Below are positions 35,888-45,938 of a DNA stretch of 64,000 nt, one piece after another. The position numbers and the translations under genes were made by a program. The notes below the pieces were generated by a model. It saw nothing but the letters and a program-made list of their open reading frames with translations, made no database searches and was not told where the DNA came from. Source of the DNA: Hydnum rufescens UP504 (lineage: Eukaryota > Basidiomycota > Agaricomycetes > Cantharellales > Hydnaceae); the NCBI GenBank assembly GCA_014904985.1, contig MU129139.1:2460-66459 (forward strand), in the 5' to 3' direction. Each line of letters opens with the position of its first letter. Position 1 is the stretch's first letter.

Positions 35888-38800
35888 ATGCCTAAGGATC
35901 CTTCCAAGCCCAGACGTTCGCATAATTTTACCTCTTGCAATCGGTGTCGATCAAAGTGAGTCACAATATGTGGTGCATTCTGCCTACTTAACTCTGTTCT
36001 GGGTGCATATGCAGGCGTCGGGGATGTGATGGCGTGGCACCAACTCGCGCTACGATTGAAGAGCCAAGCCGGTCTTGCTCAACTTGCATACGCCTGCAGC
36101 AGGAAGTGCGCGAGTTTTTTGATTCTTCTGCTGAATGAATCTGAATCATATTAACGTCAACGGCTCGATTGACAACTCAAGTGCACCTGGTCTCCCGAAC
36201 CAGACCGCCGATTGCCACCCTCCCATCGCCTCGTGGAGTCGCTGCAAACGATCATCAGCGTCCTTGAACGAAAGCTCCACACCTACGAAAAGAGACTGCG
36301 CGACAACGGTCTGACCGCTGATTTTGAGGATGGCGATGATGGCAGTGACGCAAACCACAGCGACGTGCTTTCGGATGGGGAACTGTCTGATGTCGACGGT
36401 GTAACTAGTTCACTGGGAAAACTTGTGGTGAGTACGCATCTGTGACGTCTAATGTCCCATGAATTCATCCGAATCATGTCCCTTGCTGCAGGTGAGTAGT
36501 ACGGTGACAACATATTACGGTGGACCCGCCCCTTCAGGGACCTCCCAAGCCGAGAGGACGTGGACAAATATCACTTCATGCAGGGCACCCTGCCAGCCAG
36601 TCCCTCACATTACGACAGCAGCACCATACGGTACCAACTCTGCAAAACCTTAAGTGAGGTCCAGGCGCTGGACCCCCAATCCGCCTCAGGCTGGCTCCTC
36701 AACCTACCCGGGACACCGCGTCGATCCTCTCCCGCCTCGAACACGATCTCCTCCTGGACAAATTCTTCCGATTCTACAGTAGTTGGAACTGCCGTGTCAT
36801 TCCTGAGCTCTTCCTGCGTGACTTCGCCCTTGCTACTTCCCCGCAAAGCAGCTATCACAGGGCCGGGTCCGCCCGCACCTGCGACATTATTCCGCCGTCT
36901 TCCACAATGCAATCCTTTGTGTGGCGCTCGCATACAGTGACAACGTGCACCTTCGATCCCGCGAGATTCGCGACCGCTTCGCCAAGCACGCCAAGCGCTT
37001 CCTTGAGGCGGAGTGCAATGCGCCCACGCTGAGCACTGTACAGGCACTGGCGATCTTGTCCTCGTATCATGCTGGTCTCTCAGAGCAGGGTTAGTTATTT
37101 CTTCTCTTGGTTTTGAATACCACTGATATCGATTTTTTTTTTGTCTAATGCAGGACTCGGCTTTATGTTCTTTGGTCTGTGATGAATTCTTGCTTATCTT
37201 CGTGAAATGCTTAATGCTACATTCCTAGGTATGAGTGTTCGAATGGGCCAAGCTCGTGAGTCGTCCGTTCAATGGGGGAAGTACTTCAATCTGCCTCTCA
37301 CACTATTCTTAGTTGGCCTTAATATCTGGGTTCGTAATGGTGCAATGTCCCAGCTGGATGTTGTGGAGCGCAATTGGGTGTTTTGGGGTATATTCTGCCA
37401 GGTCGGTTTGATAGTCGACACTGGCCATGATTTATCTCACGAAGTAAATTGTCACCTCCAGGATAAATGTTGGAGCCTTTATGTTGGCCGCGATGAAGGG
37501 CTTAGGTATCGTTACTTGGATATCCCAGAGCCTGAGGTGGACCCAGTCCCTGAGTGGGATTATAGTATGCCTGAACCCAATGCCCCTGACGGACGGACCA
37601 ACCCAACACTCGTTTTTAAAGCATCCACCATGTCCACGAGCTTTTTGTGGCAGGTGAAATTGATGAAGATCGCCTCGTCCATTATGGACGTCGTCTACGG
37701 TATGACAGGTGTGGCACGTCGCGGTATTGATCTGGCCCAGGTCGCCCAACTACAGTGCGGTCGATTGTGTGTGTCATGGAAGGGTACTGACGGAGTTTCT
37801 TCGTCTCCAGTGCCGATCTCCGTGCCTGGGAAAGGTCCCTTCCAAGAGAGCTCCGCATTGCACCTAATACCTTGTCTACGTGCTCATCTCCTCCGGACGT
37901 CTTTATGATCAACTTGGCATTTCACTGGCTTCTCATCCTTCTTCTGCATCCTTTCTTCAAGCCGCATATTAAAGTCCAGCCACCGTCATTTAGCGAAATT
38001 CCTTCGAGTGGTGGCTCGACCAAACGGCGCGATTTCGCACTCCTGAAATTGCGGGAGGCGGCACTTAACGAGTGTCCAACTTCGGCAACCCACATCTTGT
38101 CTCTCTTCGCTGCATATCGCCGTCTATACACATTGCGCCTAACACCTGTGACTGCGGTCCAGATTGCTTACACCGCTGGGAAGACCCATCTGGCCACTAT
38201 CCTCGCCGGCGGCCCTAACCCCTCTACCAAGGCGAGGAAGGCGAAGGGGGACTTCCTAGAGTGCGTGCAAATACTGAAGGAGATCGGGGAATCGTGGGCT
38301 TCTGGACGTCTTACAGCAGAGATGCTACAGACGTTGCTAGTGCGGGGCGAAAAGCGGATGCAACAGGGTCTGGTCGCCGCCCCTTCCCAAGCTGGTGTGC
38401 GCTCGTATGATCCTCCTCCTGGTCCCCCTCCTGCGAAGTGAGACTTTCTTCTCTATCCAGATTCCGTCTGTTCTGTGCTAATAACAATAATATTTCTCTG
38501 AAAATAGTTCAGGGACTGCCATGGCTCCCCCCACTATCAACTTTAGTGGGTATGGACTTACGGTTGGTCACTTTCAGGTACCTTCCGAGGGTCCTTCGAG
38601 TTTGGATAATCAGCCAAACCCACCCGCGGATCGCCTGGGTTTGCCGAGTCCAGTTTATCAAGAATCTTCCGTGCCGCCCGATAGTGGTCCCTCCAATGAT
38701 CATCCTGGGGGGCTCAACCCGTGGGCACCTCGTGAACGACAGGAGCAGGAGCACCCTACGGGATCCGGAGGTAGCTCATCTGCAAACTCTGTTTCGATGC

Positions 38801-39096
38801 CTATACCCATACACGGGTCGCACCATCGCCCCCCCCCAAATGACCACCCTTCCTCTTCATCATCCGGTGATGTCTGGCCGCACACATTGTCCTCATCAGC
38901 CTCTCTCGGCACGGCATGGATGTACGATGGCCAGATGTTCTCCAACCAGCCGAGTTCGGACACATACACATTGTCGCCGTGGCTTGCGGCGCTGCACGTT
39001 CCGATGGATGAGGACAATCATGATGAAGAGCATCAGTCCTCCGACCAATGCATCCTGGATCATCTCGACCCTCTGGAAGGCAAGAGTGCAGGATAA
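35888..39096 (+). CDS. Zn(II)2Cys6 fungal transcription factor
   Basis: Nuclear regulator with a Gal4-type binuclear cluster. Start ATG at 35888. Exon 1 (35888-35955) and exon 2 (36015-36105) encode CNRCRSKRRGC and CSTCIRLQQE. Exon 3 (from 36182) supplies the sixth Cys in CTWSPEP, then a coiled-coil-like linker (LVESLQTIISVLERKLHTYE) and an acidic stretch. The middle region reads like the fungal-specific homology domain: LCVALAYSDNV near 36910, then STVQALAILSSYHAGL near 37035. A 21-base micro-exon (37154-37174) and the exon from 37229 encode GLGFMFFGMSVRMGQA. Then come RNWVFWGIFCQ and KCWSLYVGRD, and a C-terminal LAFHWLLILLLHPF helix. The Pro/Ser-rich tail ends at TAA 39094-39096. Exon joining between about 36493 and 36900 is not fully resolved. 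Target genes are unknown. Confidence 0.85.
37154..37174 (+). other. 21-base micro-exon of the Zn2Cys6 gene
   Basis: Bounded by CAG on the left and GGTCTG on the right, it contributes seven residues of the conserved GLGFMFFG segment and is needed to keep frame between the exon ending near 37091 and that starting at 37229. Confidence 0.7.
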
Positions 39097-39953
39097 AGGA
39101 CGAATATCCTCCCGATCGCCGTGGATTATGTCTGCGGAATTCGTGTGTCGTGCCCAAACTTTGTGACGAATGCCCAATCTCTAGAGGCCCTTTTCGTGGC
39201 TTTTATCTCCGTACGCCCTTAGTTGCTCTGATATCCGTTGTTTTGTCGGCTTTCTGTTCCAACATTGAGGACCCTCCAATCATCCCTGCACAGGATGGGA
39301 CCCATCTTTTTTTTCCTACTTCTTCGAATCTTTCAAGTCGATCAGGAATCCTGCCTTTACGTGGCCCTCTCCCCATCCATCTCCGGCATCCATTTTGCAA
39401 CGACAACTCTCAGATCCCCGTAGGCCTTCCAGGCGAGCCTACATCGCTCTCAAGCGGCTTCTGGTCGAGACGTTGCAGAAGCTTTCACTTCCGAGTTTAT
39501 TCTTTGTGACCTTGTCCAATGGGACATCTCGTCCCATCCCTCTGTCAGGATCGCCTATTCGCATTCTTCCAAGAAATGGAGAAATCTCTGACTCGGACTG
39601 TCCATGTTCCATGTGTTTGTGATTGAATTTCGGAAACGCGATCTTCCACATGCATCGATATTTCATTGTGTGTGAAAGATCACATAGCATTGTGTACTCC
39701 TTGTGGTATAGATTGTACACAAGAATTTTGTTGTTTACACACGTTGGCATTAGCGCCAAGCACAATTATGGGAAATGGCCCCAAAAAGAAGTCAGTTCGG
39801 AGCAATATTGCCGACTCGCAGTCTTGCGTATCTACTAGTGTTGCTGCGACTGGCGCTCGAAAGTCGGCTCAAGCCGTGAAGTCGAGTCGGATAAGGACCC
39901 CTGCGAGCTCTGTTATATCCCAGATCCAGCGGCGGTCAACAGGACCCTGACTC
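39097..39953. other. 3' flank of the Zn2Cys6 gene, with a short ORF
   Basis: Mostly featureless. An open frame with ATG at 39768 and stop at 39948-39950 would encode a 60-residue basic, Ser-rich peptide (MGNGPKKKSVRSNIADS at its start). It may be the start of a lost gene or a Gag-like N-terminus; I do not recognise it. The segment ends with GACTC (39949-39953), the target duplication of the next LTR. Confidence 0.35.
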
Positions 39954-40220
39954 TGTTGGCGGTGTAAGTCCGCAGACAAGTCCGAGGTGCCGAAGGCACC
40001 GACCGAGGTCTATCGGAGGCGCCGAAGGATACTCGGAGGTCAGCTGACACCCAATGCTCTATCGGCACTTTGGTGAGGCGCCTTATCGGCGGTTGTGGTA
40101 GCCCCGCATTGTTATCCTGGGCGATTTATCGCCCTCTAACCCCTACATATTTACGGTACAATTGTGTATTTTCCCTGCTGAATTATAACCCATCCACTGA
40201 CACCGAGTGTAAATCCAACA
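39954..40220. repeat. Solo LTR with 5-base target duplication GACTC
   Basis: A 267-base LTR with ends TGTTGG and CCAACA. The left flank is GACTC (39949-39953). The right copy of GACTC is at 45249-45253, immediately after the copia element that later inserted at the LTR's 3' edge. It contains a GGTGCCGAAGGCACC palindrome and is CpG-rich. Confidence 0.8.
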
Positions 40221-40631
40221 TGTTGGAGCGAGGAATTGCGGAAACGACCGGGCGTGCTGACGGAGACAAGTGCGACCCCGCGAGGCTATGCTGATGGCTT
40301 CGCCAATCGTTATTCATGAATCTACTGTTTGGATCTTATAGCTAGGTTTCACCAGTGATCTTTTACCCCTTTGTTTTCTTGCCGCCATCATTGACAATTG
40401 GACTTTTACTTCATGTTTTACCCCATTATATGTGTTTCCGTGCCTCCTATAAATACTATAAAAGATGGGCTTTGACCCTCAAAATCCCAAGGACTTTTCT
40501 CTGTGTGTGTTCTTCCTGCCGCCTGCTTAATTCACCTGGGTGACTCGAGTCTTGCCAGTCTACCAAATTTGTCCTCACCTGCTTAGTAATGAGGGGGAGT
40601 TCTTCTCATGCGAATACCATAACTCTCACTA
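40221..40631 (+). repeat. copia 5' LTR (411 bp)
   Basis: Starts TGTTGGAG and ends CTCACTA. It is 41 bases longer than the 3' LTR because of an extra segment near 40513-40553. It keeps 14 CpGs in the part shared with the 3' LTR. Confidence 0.9.
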
Positions 40632-40644
40632 GGTTATGGGCCCA
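40632..40644 (+). promoter_or_regulatory. copia primer-binding site (half-tRNA type)
   Basis: GGTTATGGGCCCA directly after the LTR is complementary to the anticodon arm of initiator tRNA-Met rather than to a tRNA 3' end. Drosophila copia and relatives are known to prime with such an internal tRNA-iMet fragment. Confidence 0.75.
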
Positions 40645-40706
40645 TTGCTGCTCTCTTAAAGAAACACATTTACCCCCTATTTTTCCCACAACTAGAAAAG
40701 ATCACT

Positions 40707-41651
40707 ATGAGTGACAAATTCAAGATTCAGGTTACGAAATTGGTGGCAGATGGTATGAACTGGGTCACATACTGCGACCGGATTATGTGGGCCCTCGATG
40801 CGAAAGGGCTCCTTGAGCACCTTACAAGTGATGTGATTATGTCAGACTATAGCACTGCTGGTATGGTTGATGGACTTATACCAGAGGCACGATGGAAGAA
40901 GGACAAGGCCATGGTTAAACAACTTGTGGCCAGCTTGGTCCCCAATATGGTGTTCAGCCAGATTAAGGCTGGACTAAAGGCCAAGGAGGTCTGGGATCAG
41001 CTCCAGGCTTTATATGAAGGATGGTTGAAATTAATTTTGGTCAACTTATGAAAGTGATTACAGAATACTTGCTGTGGCACAGATGATGATGTCTGTGCAC
41101 ACTTTGACAAATTGGCTGATCTTAAAGAGCAGTTGGCAGCCATGGGCACCACTATTCTGGATGAAGAATATGGAAACATTCTATTGGGATCACTCCCTGA
41201 CTCATATGATAATACAATAAATTTGATTATGGCTGCTGCAGATCTCAGTGGCAAGTCTATTATGCCAACTCTGGTAATCCACCTCATGACAGATGAGTAT
41301 GACCACTGAACCCTGAAGAAGGGGAAGTCCAAATCAAATAATGATGAGGCCTTCCATGCCAACAGGCAAAGGAAGAGCAAGAAGGATGTTGAGTGCTTCA
41401 ATTGCCACCAAAAGGGACACTTCAAAGTGGACTGTTGGGTGAAAGGGGGAGGAAAGGAAGGGCAGGGACCACATGGATCGCCAAGCTCTAGGACTGGTGC
41501 TAAGGAAAGCACCTCTGCAGCTGCACATGCTGATGTTGAGGCATGGGCTACAATTGAGGCAGTCATGCCACAGTCAGACATCACAGCCATAACAAATGAA
41601 CAGATGAAATCTCCTGCCTATGCTGAAATATATGATTCCGGGGCTACATGA
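40707..41651 (+). pseudogene. gag: copia Gag with zinc knuckle, and protease start
   Basis: Nucleocapsid-forming protein. ATG at 40707 opens a Gag reading KLVADGMNWVTYCDRIMWAL, the usual copia-type N-terminal helix, followed by helical UBN2-like sequence. Stops occur near 41049 and 41307 within the same frame. A CCHC knuckle CFNCHQKGHFKVDC lies at about 41394-41435. The protease signature YDSGAT is coded at 41633-41648, with the next codon changed to TGA (41649-41651) where Trp is usual. The first 200 codons retain CpGs; the remainder is depleted. Confidence 0.8.
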
Positions 41652-43080
41652 CACATGTCACTGTATAAGGAGAAATTCATTAATTACCATCCCATTGACC
41701 CTCACCCAATCCTTGCAGCTAACAACCAAGTATTCCATGCTATTGGTGCCAGCAACTTAAAGATTCAAGTGCCAAATGATGGGAAATTCACCCCAGTCAT
41801 CTTGCATGATGCCCTCCATGCTCCAGAACTTGGATTAATGGTCATCTCAATAAACCAGATTATGAAGGCAGGCCACAAAGTTCTCTTTGATGGAAACTCA
41901 TGCAAAATAAAAAATCCCAAGGGAATTGTCATTGGAAATGTCCCAGTGGGTGACAATGGTTTATACAAAGTTGAACAGGCTAATGCAGCAACTGTCATTG
42001 CATGCGAGATGGTGAAACTCTTGGAACTCCACAAGCAGCTGGCCCATATATCTGTCAACACAATATGCATGCTTGTCAAAAACAATGTTATCGAGGGTGT
42101 TGAATTAATTGACAATGTCAAAGACTTCTCTTGCAATTCTTGTGAGTATGCCAAGGCCACACAGAAGGCCATCAAGAAAGAGCAGACAGCCCCACTTGCC
42201 TCCTCATTTGGCAAGGAAATTCATACAGATGTTTGGGGGCCATCACCCCTAAATTCCTTAGGCAGGCGCTCATATTACATCACATTTACAGATGATGCCA
42301 CAAGATATATGAAGCTTTGACTATTACATATGAAGGATGAGGCACTCAATGCCTACAAAGACTTCGCAGCTTGGGTGGAGATGCAGGACAGAGTCCAAAT
42401 TAAATGGCTTTGATCTGACCATGGAGGTGAATACACAAGTCATGCATTCACGAAATTTCTAGGGGATCAGGGCACAGAGCAGTGATTAACCACCCATGAT
42501 ACACCCCAGCACAATGGAGTTGCCAAATAACTGAATCGGTGGATTCTCAAATGAACTTGCACTATGTTACATCAATCCCAATTGCTAAAAAATCTCTGGG
42601 GTGAGGCTGTGAATTGGGCCATCTGGCTCAAAAACTGTACCTCTATGCATGTCTTAGGCCACATGATGCCACTTGAACAGCTTATGAAGGAAAAGCCAAA
42701 CCTCACAAATGTCCCTATTTGGGGCCAATGAGTCTGGGTTCATAACAACTCCAGATCAAAACTCGATGAACACACAAATGAGGCCTTCTGGGTGGGCTAT
42801 GATAACAATAGCCCACATGCTCATAGGGTTTACTGGAAGGGAAGGAACAAATTTCCATTGAACATAATGTCAAATTTGTCACCTCAACAATTGACATTTC
42901 CCTCGACCCACCAGTTATGAGCTTGAGGCCATGGATAGATTCCCTGCCAACCAACAACAGTTCCTCAGGCCCTGAAGACTCAGATGACAACAAAAGTCTA
43001 AAGTCTGGGCCAACTACACCTGTTCAACCACCCTGTCCCCTCAAAATTCCTCCCACCCTGAAAAAGGCTCAGCCTACTGA
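41652..43080 (+). pseudogene. int: copia protease end and integrase
   Basis: Continues in the Gag frame. A GAG-pre-integrase part lies near 42010-42170 (LLELHKQLAH then C-x2-C as CNSC). The core starts with HTDVWGP (catalytic Asp near 42230), has the second Asp in SDHGGEY near 42415, and the Glu region near 42525 is damaged by a TAA. Several TGA codons interrupt the frame at 42318, 42412, 42484 and 42553; by comparison with the family these are Arg positions. The enzyme is inactive as read. Confidence 0.75.
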
Positions 43081-43329
43081 ACCTGAATGACATTCTACAC
43101 ATGCCTCAAAACCCTCCCAATACATACAACACCTCATGCAAGGTGAAGGCACAGTGCATGGATATATGCACAAACCCAACTCTCAGATCCCCGGCATCAG
43201 GGGGAGTGGTGATAATATTGGCAAGAATTCTATTTCTCTTGTAAATGATGCTGTCTATCACATAGAACTTGATGATGTAGTTTTTGCAACAATCCAAGAC
43301 ATTGATGGAGATCTGAAATCCCTGGAAGA

Positions 43330-44870
43330 GGCCAAGTCATGAATGGATTGGCCATGATGGAAACAAGCTATAGATATTGAGCTCAAGACCATCAAAGATG
43401 CCAGAACTTGGGAAGAAGTCCCAGGACCACCTGACAAAAACATTGTTGATTGTAAACTCGTTTTCAAAATCAAACGGAAAGCTGATGGCACCATTCTAAA
43501 ATACAAGGCATGTCTAGTCACCTGTGGTTTTACTCAAATCTTTGGAGTTGATTACTACAAGACATATTCCCCTGTTGCACAACTTGCAAGTTTTTGAATG
43601 ATTATCACACTTGCTGCAAGAAATGATTGGGATATTGACTCTTTCGATTTCAGCAGTGCATACCTCAATGGTGAACTTGACAAAAATGAGGAAATCTACA
43701 TGCATTCCCCCCCCCGAGTATAAACCCCAGGGAAAAGACACAATTCTACAACTACAGAAGACCCTATATGGTCTCAAACAGGCCGGATGATGCTGGTATG
43801 ATTCCCTCTCATGTGCCCTTAATGATCTCAGTTTCAGGGCTAGCCATGCTGACCCAGGTGTGTTCCATACCCAAGTTGATGGGGAGGAACTTATTCTTGT
43901 GATTCACATCAATTATTGCACATTCACAGGCCCATTGAGGGCATTGCTTGATGAATACAAGTGAAAGATCAATGATAAATACCCAATTACTGATTTAGGC
44001 CCACTTCACTGGCTACTTGGCATTAAAATTGATTAGGACCATGAATTACAAATGATCCGATTATCACAAAAGTTGTACATTGATTGAATTGTAGCCCGGT
44101 TCTCTTTGGGTGACTCAAAATTCATAAATACACCAATGGAACCCAGGGCCACACTCACAAAAGAGGATCCCATGATGAATCCTGAAGAAATTGAACATAT
44201 GAAGCAGACCCCTTATCACGAGGCCATTGGAAGTCTCATGTATGCATCCATGGCCATGAGGCCAGACATTACCTTTGCAGTATTGACACTATTGTGATTC
44301 CTTGACAAGCTGGGACCCACATGCTGGGAAGCAGCAAAGCGAGCTATATGGTACCTATCAGGCATGAAAGATGTTAGCCTAACATATGGATTGAAGAATC
44401 ATGACTTACTTGGGTACACCAATGTGGATGGAGTGACACAGGAGCACCATCATGCTATAATGGGATATACTTACCTGATTGACAGAGGAACCATCTCCTG
44501 GAGCTCCCAAAAACAGGAGCTAATCACACTATCAACAGCCAAGGCAGAATATGTTGCTGCAACTCAGGCAGCCAAAGAGGGCATTTGGCTATGAGGCCTC
44601 ATTGCCAAAATCTTTCACACTTGGCTCAAAGCCACAACTCTGTATTGAACCAAGCTGCATTGAAGCTCATAATGGGTGATAATTATCATGCCTGGATGAA
44701 ACATATCAACATATGCTTTCATTTTATCCATGAGACCATTAAAGATGGGACTTTCAATTTGGTATATTGTCCTACAGAGACTATGACAGCCAATATTCTT
44801 ATGAAAGCCCTTGGGGCTGTTAAATTGGATTATCATGCCAAAGGACTCGGGTTATGTTGTGCTTGAGGGG
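43330..44870 (+). pseudogene. pol: copia reverse transcriptase and RNase H, inactivated
   Basis: RT motifs are clear: VDCKLVFKIKRKADG near 43450, VDYYKTYSPVA near 43550, FDFSSAYLNGEL near 43650, LYGLKQAG near 43770. A C9 homopolymer at about 43709 breaks the frame. The catalytic YVDD box position reads HINY (about 43905-43916), so both Asp codons are lost. RNase H follows, with GSLMYASMAMRPDITFAV near 44230, GYTNVDG near 44411 and AKAEYVAATQAAKE near 44545. TGA stops lie where Arg is expected (for example WL-stop-GL at 44593). Confidence 0.85.
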
Positions 44871-44873
44871 GAG
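44862..44873 (+). promoter_or_regulatory. copia polypurine tract
   Basis: CTTGAGGGGGAG abuts the 3' LTR start TGTTGGAG. Confidence 0.75.
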
Positions 44874-45243
44874 TGTTGGAGCGAGGAATTGTGGAAATGA
44901 CTGGGTGTGCTGACAGAGACAAGTGTGACCCTGTGAGGCTATGCTGATGGCTTCACCAATCATTATTCATGAATCTACTGTTTGGATCTTATAGCTAGGT
45001 TTCACTGGTGATCTTTTACCCCTTTGTTTTCTTGCCACCATCATTGACAACTGGACTTTTACTTCATGTTTTACCCCATTTTATGTGTTTCCATGCCTCC
45101 TGTAAATACTATAAAAGATGGGCTTTGACCCTCAAAATCCCAAGGACTTTTCTCTGTGTGTGTTCACCAGTCTACCAAATTTGTCCTCACCTGCTTAGTA
45201 ATGAGGGGGAGTTCTTCTTGTGTGAATACCATAACTCTCACTA
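44874..45243 (+). repeat. copia 3' LTR (370 bp)
   Basis: Aligned with the 5' LTR it has lost 13 of 14 shared CpGs, each changed to TG or CA. It is followed by CAACA (45244-45248) and then GACTC, the target duplication of the older solo LTR. Confidence 0.9.
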
Positions 45244-45248
45244 CAACA

Positions 45249-45713
45249 GACTCCTGGTACACTTTGGGCCAAAATACTAGGTCAACTCTGGGAAAATCGT
45301 ATATCACTCTTGAGTCCAAAGGCACGATGATGGAAGAGTGGAGGAGGAGGAGGAGGAGGAGAAGTCTTGTTTATATACTGCATCTGGCTGCTGGCAGGTG
45401 CTGAGGGTGGTCTCATACCAGTAGGTAAACATACAATTGTGAGTAGGAATAAGAACTAAGTACAAAATCGAATGTTTCTTTGAGTTGACTGGGGTGGGGA
45501 TGGGGTTGTAGGTGCAGGGGGTGGGGTTGGTTGTGGGGATGACATTGGTAGTGGCCATGCATGTGGCTGTTGGAGAGAAATGAGAATAGGAATAAAATAA
45601 AATAGCACTTTCTACACAGCTCCTTGGGGGGTTATGGTCTTGCTGGTTGTGTGTGGTGTGGGGTGGCAGTCCCCCACAGTGTTGTCCATATTGCCTGGGC
45701 CATCCATTGTCCA
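45249..45713. other. LINE 3' flank with (GGA)n microsatellite
   Basis: Holds a (GGA)n run at about 45340-45362. A minus-strand open frame here is low-complexity (Thr/Pro/Ser-rich) and is probably LINE 3' untranslated sequence rather than a protein. Confidence 0.4.
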
Positions 45714-45933
45714 TCAGTGTTTGTCAAGGGCACCAGAGGTGACTAGGAATGTCATGAGATGAATGATCCCCACACTGCTTCCCAGGAGGACATTGATTTT
45801 GCATTCATCTGCATCTCCAAGGATGTGACAGTTGTCATTGTACAGTTCACATTCCTGCAGGAGGTGAGACCATGCCTGTAAGTCCACTCCACACAGGCAT
45901 GCTGTGGACTCAGCTTCTACATGGTGGGCATCA
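45714..45933 (-). pseudogene. LINE C-terminal zinc-ribbon fragment
   Basis: Minus-strand reading gives STACLCG..LQAWSHLLQECELYND, the C-x-C/H/C pattern found behind RNase H in fungal non-LTR retrotransposons (zf-RVT type). The fragment is cut at its upstream side by the complex repeat insertion at 45934 and is the continuation of the RNase H piece at 53128-53602. Confidence 0.6.
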
Positions 45934-45938
45934 CCTAA

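Larger units (their letters stand above)
40221..45243 (+). mobile_element. Complete Ty1/copia retrotransposon, mutated
   Basis: A 5.0-kb copia-type element (gag, protease, integrase, RT, RNase H in that order) with two LTRs, primer-binding site, polypurine tract and target duplication CAACA (40216-40220 and 45244-45248). All coding is essentially in one frame but interrupted by many stops, mostly TGA where Arg is expected, plus at least one homopolymer shift. It is full length yet non-functional. CpG is depleted everywhere except the first roughly 0.7 kb. Confidence 0.95.

Noticed and set aside
42300..44600. TGA recoded as arginine
   Set aside because: Host genes here use TAA/TAG/TGA as stops and the TGA excess is limited to CpG-depleted transposon DNA; deamination is simpler.
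45304..45714. 137-residue Thr/Ser/Pro-rich minus-strand protein
   Set aside because: Low complexity, includes the (GGA)n microsatellite and lies in the LINE 3' flank.
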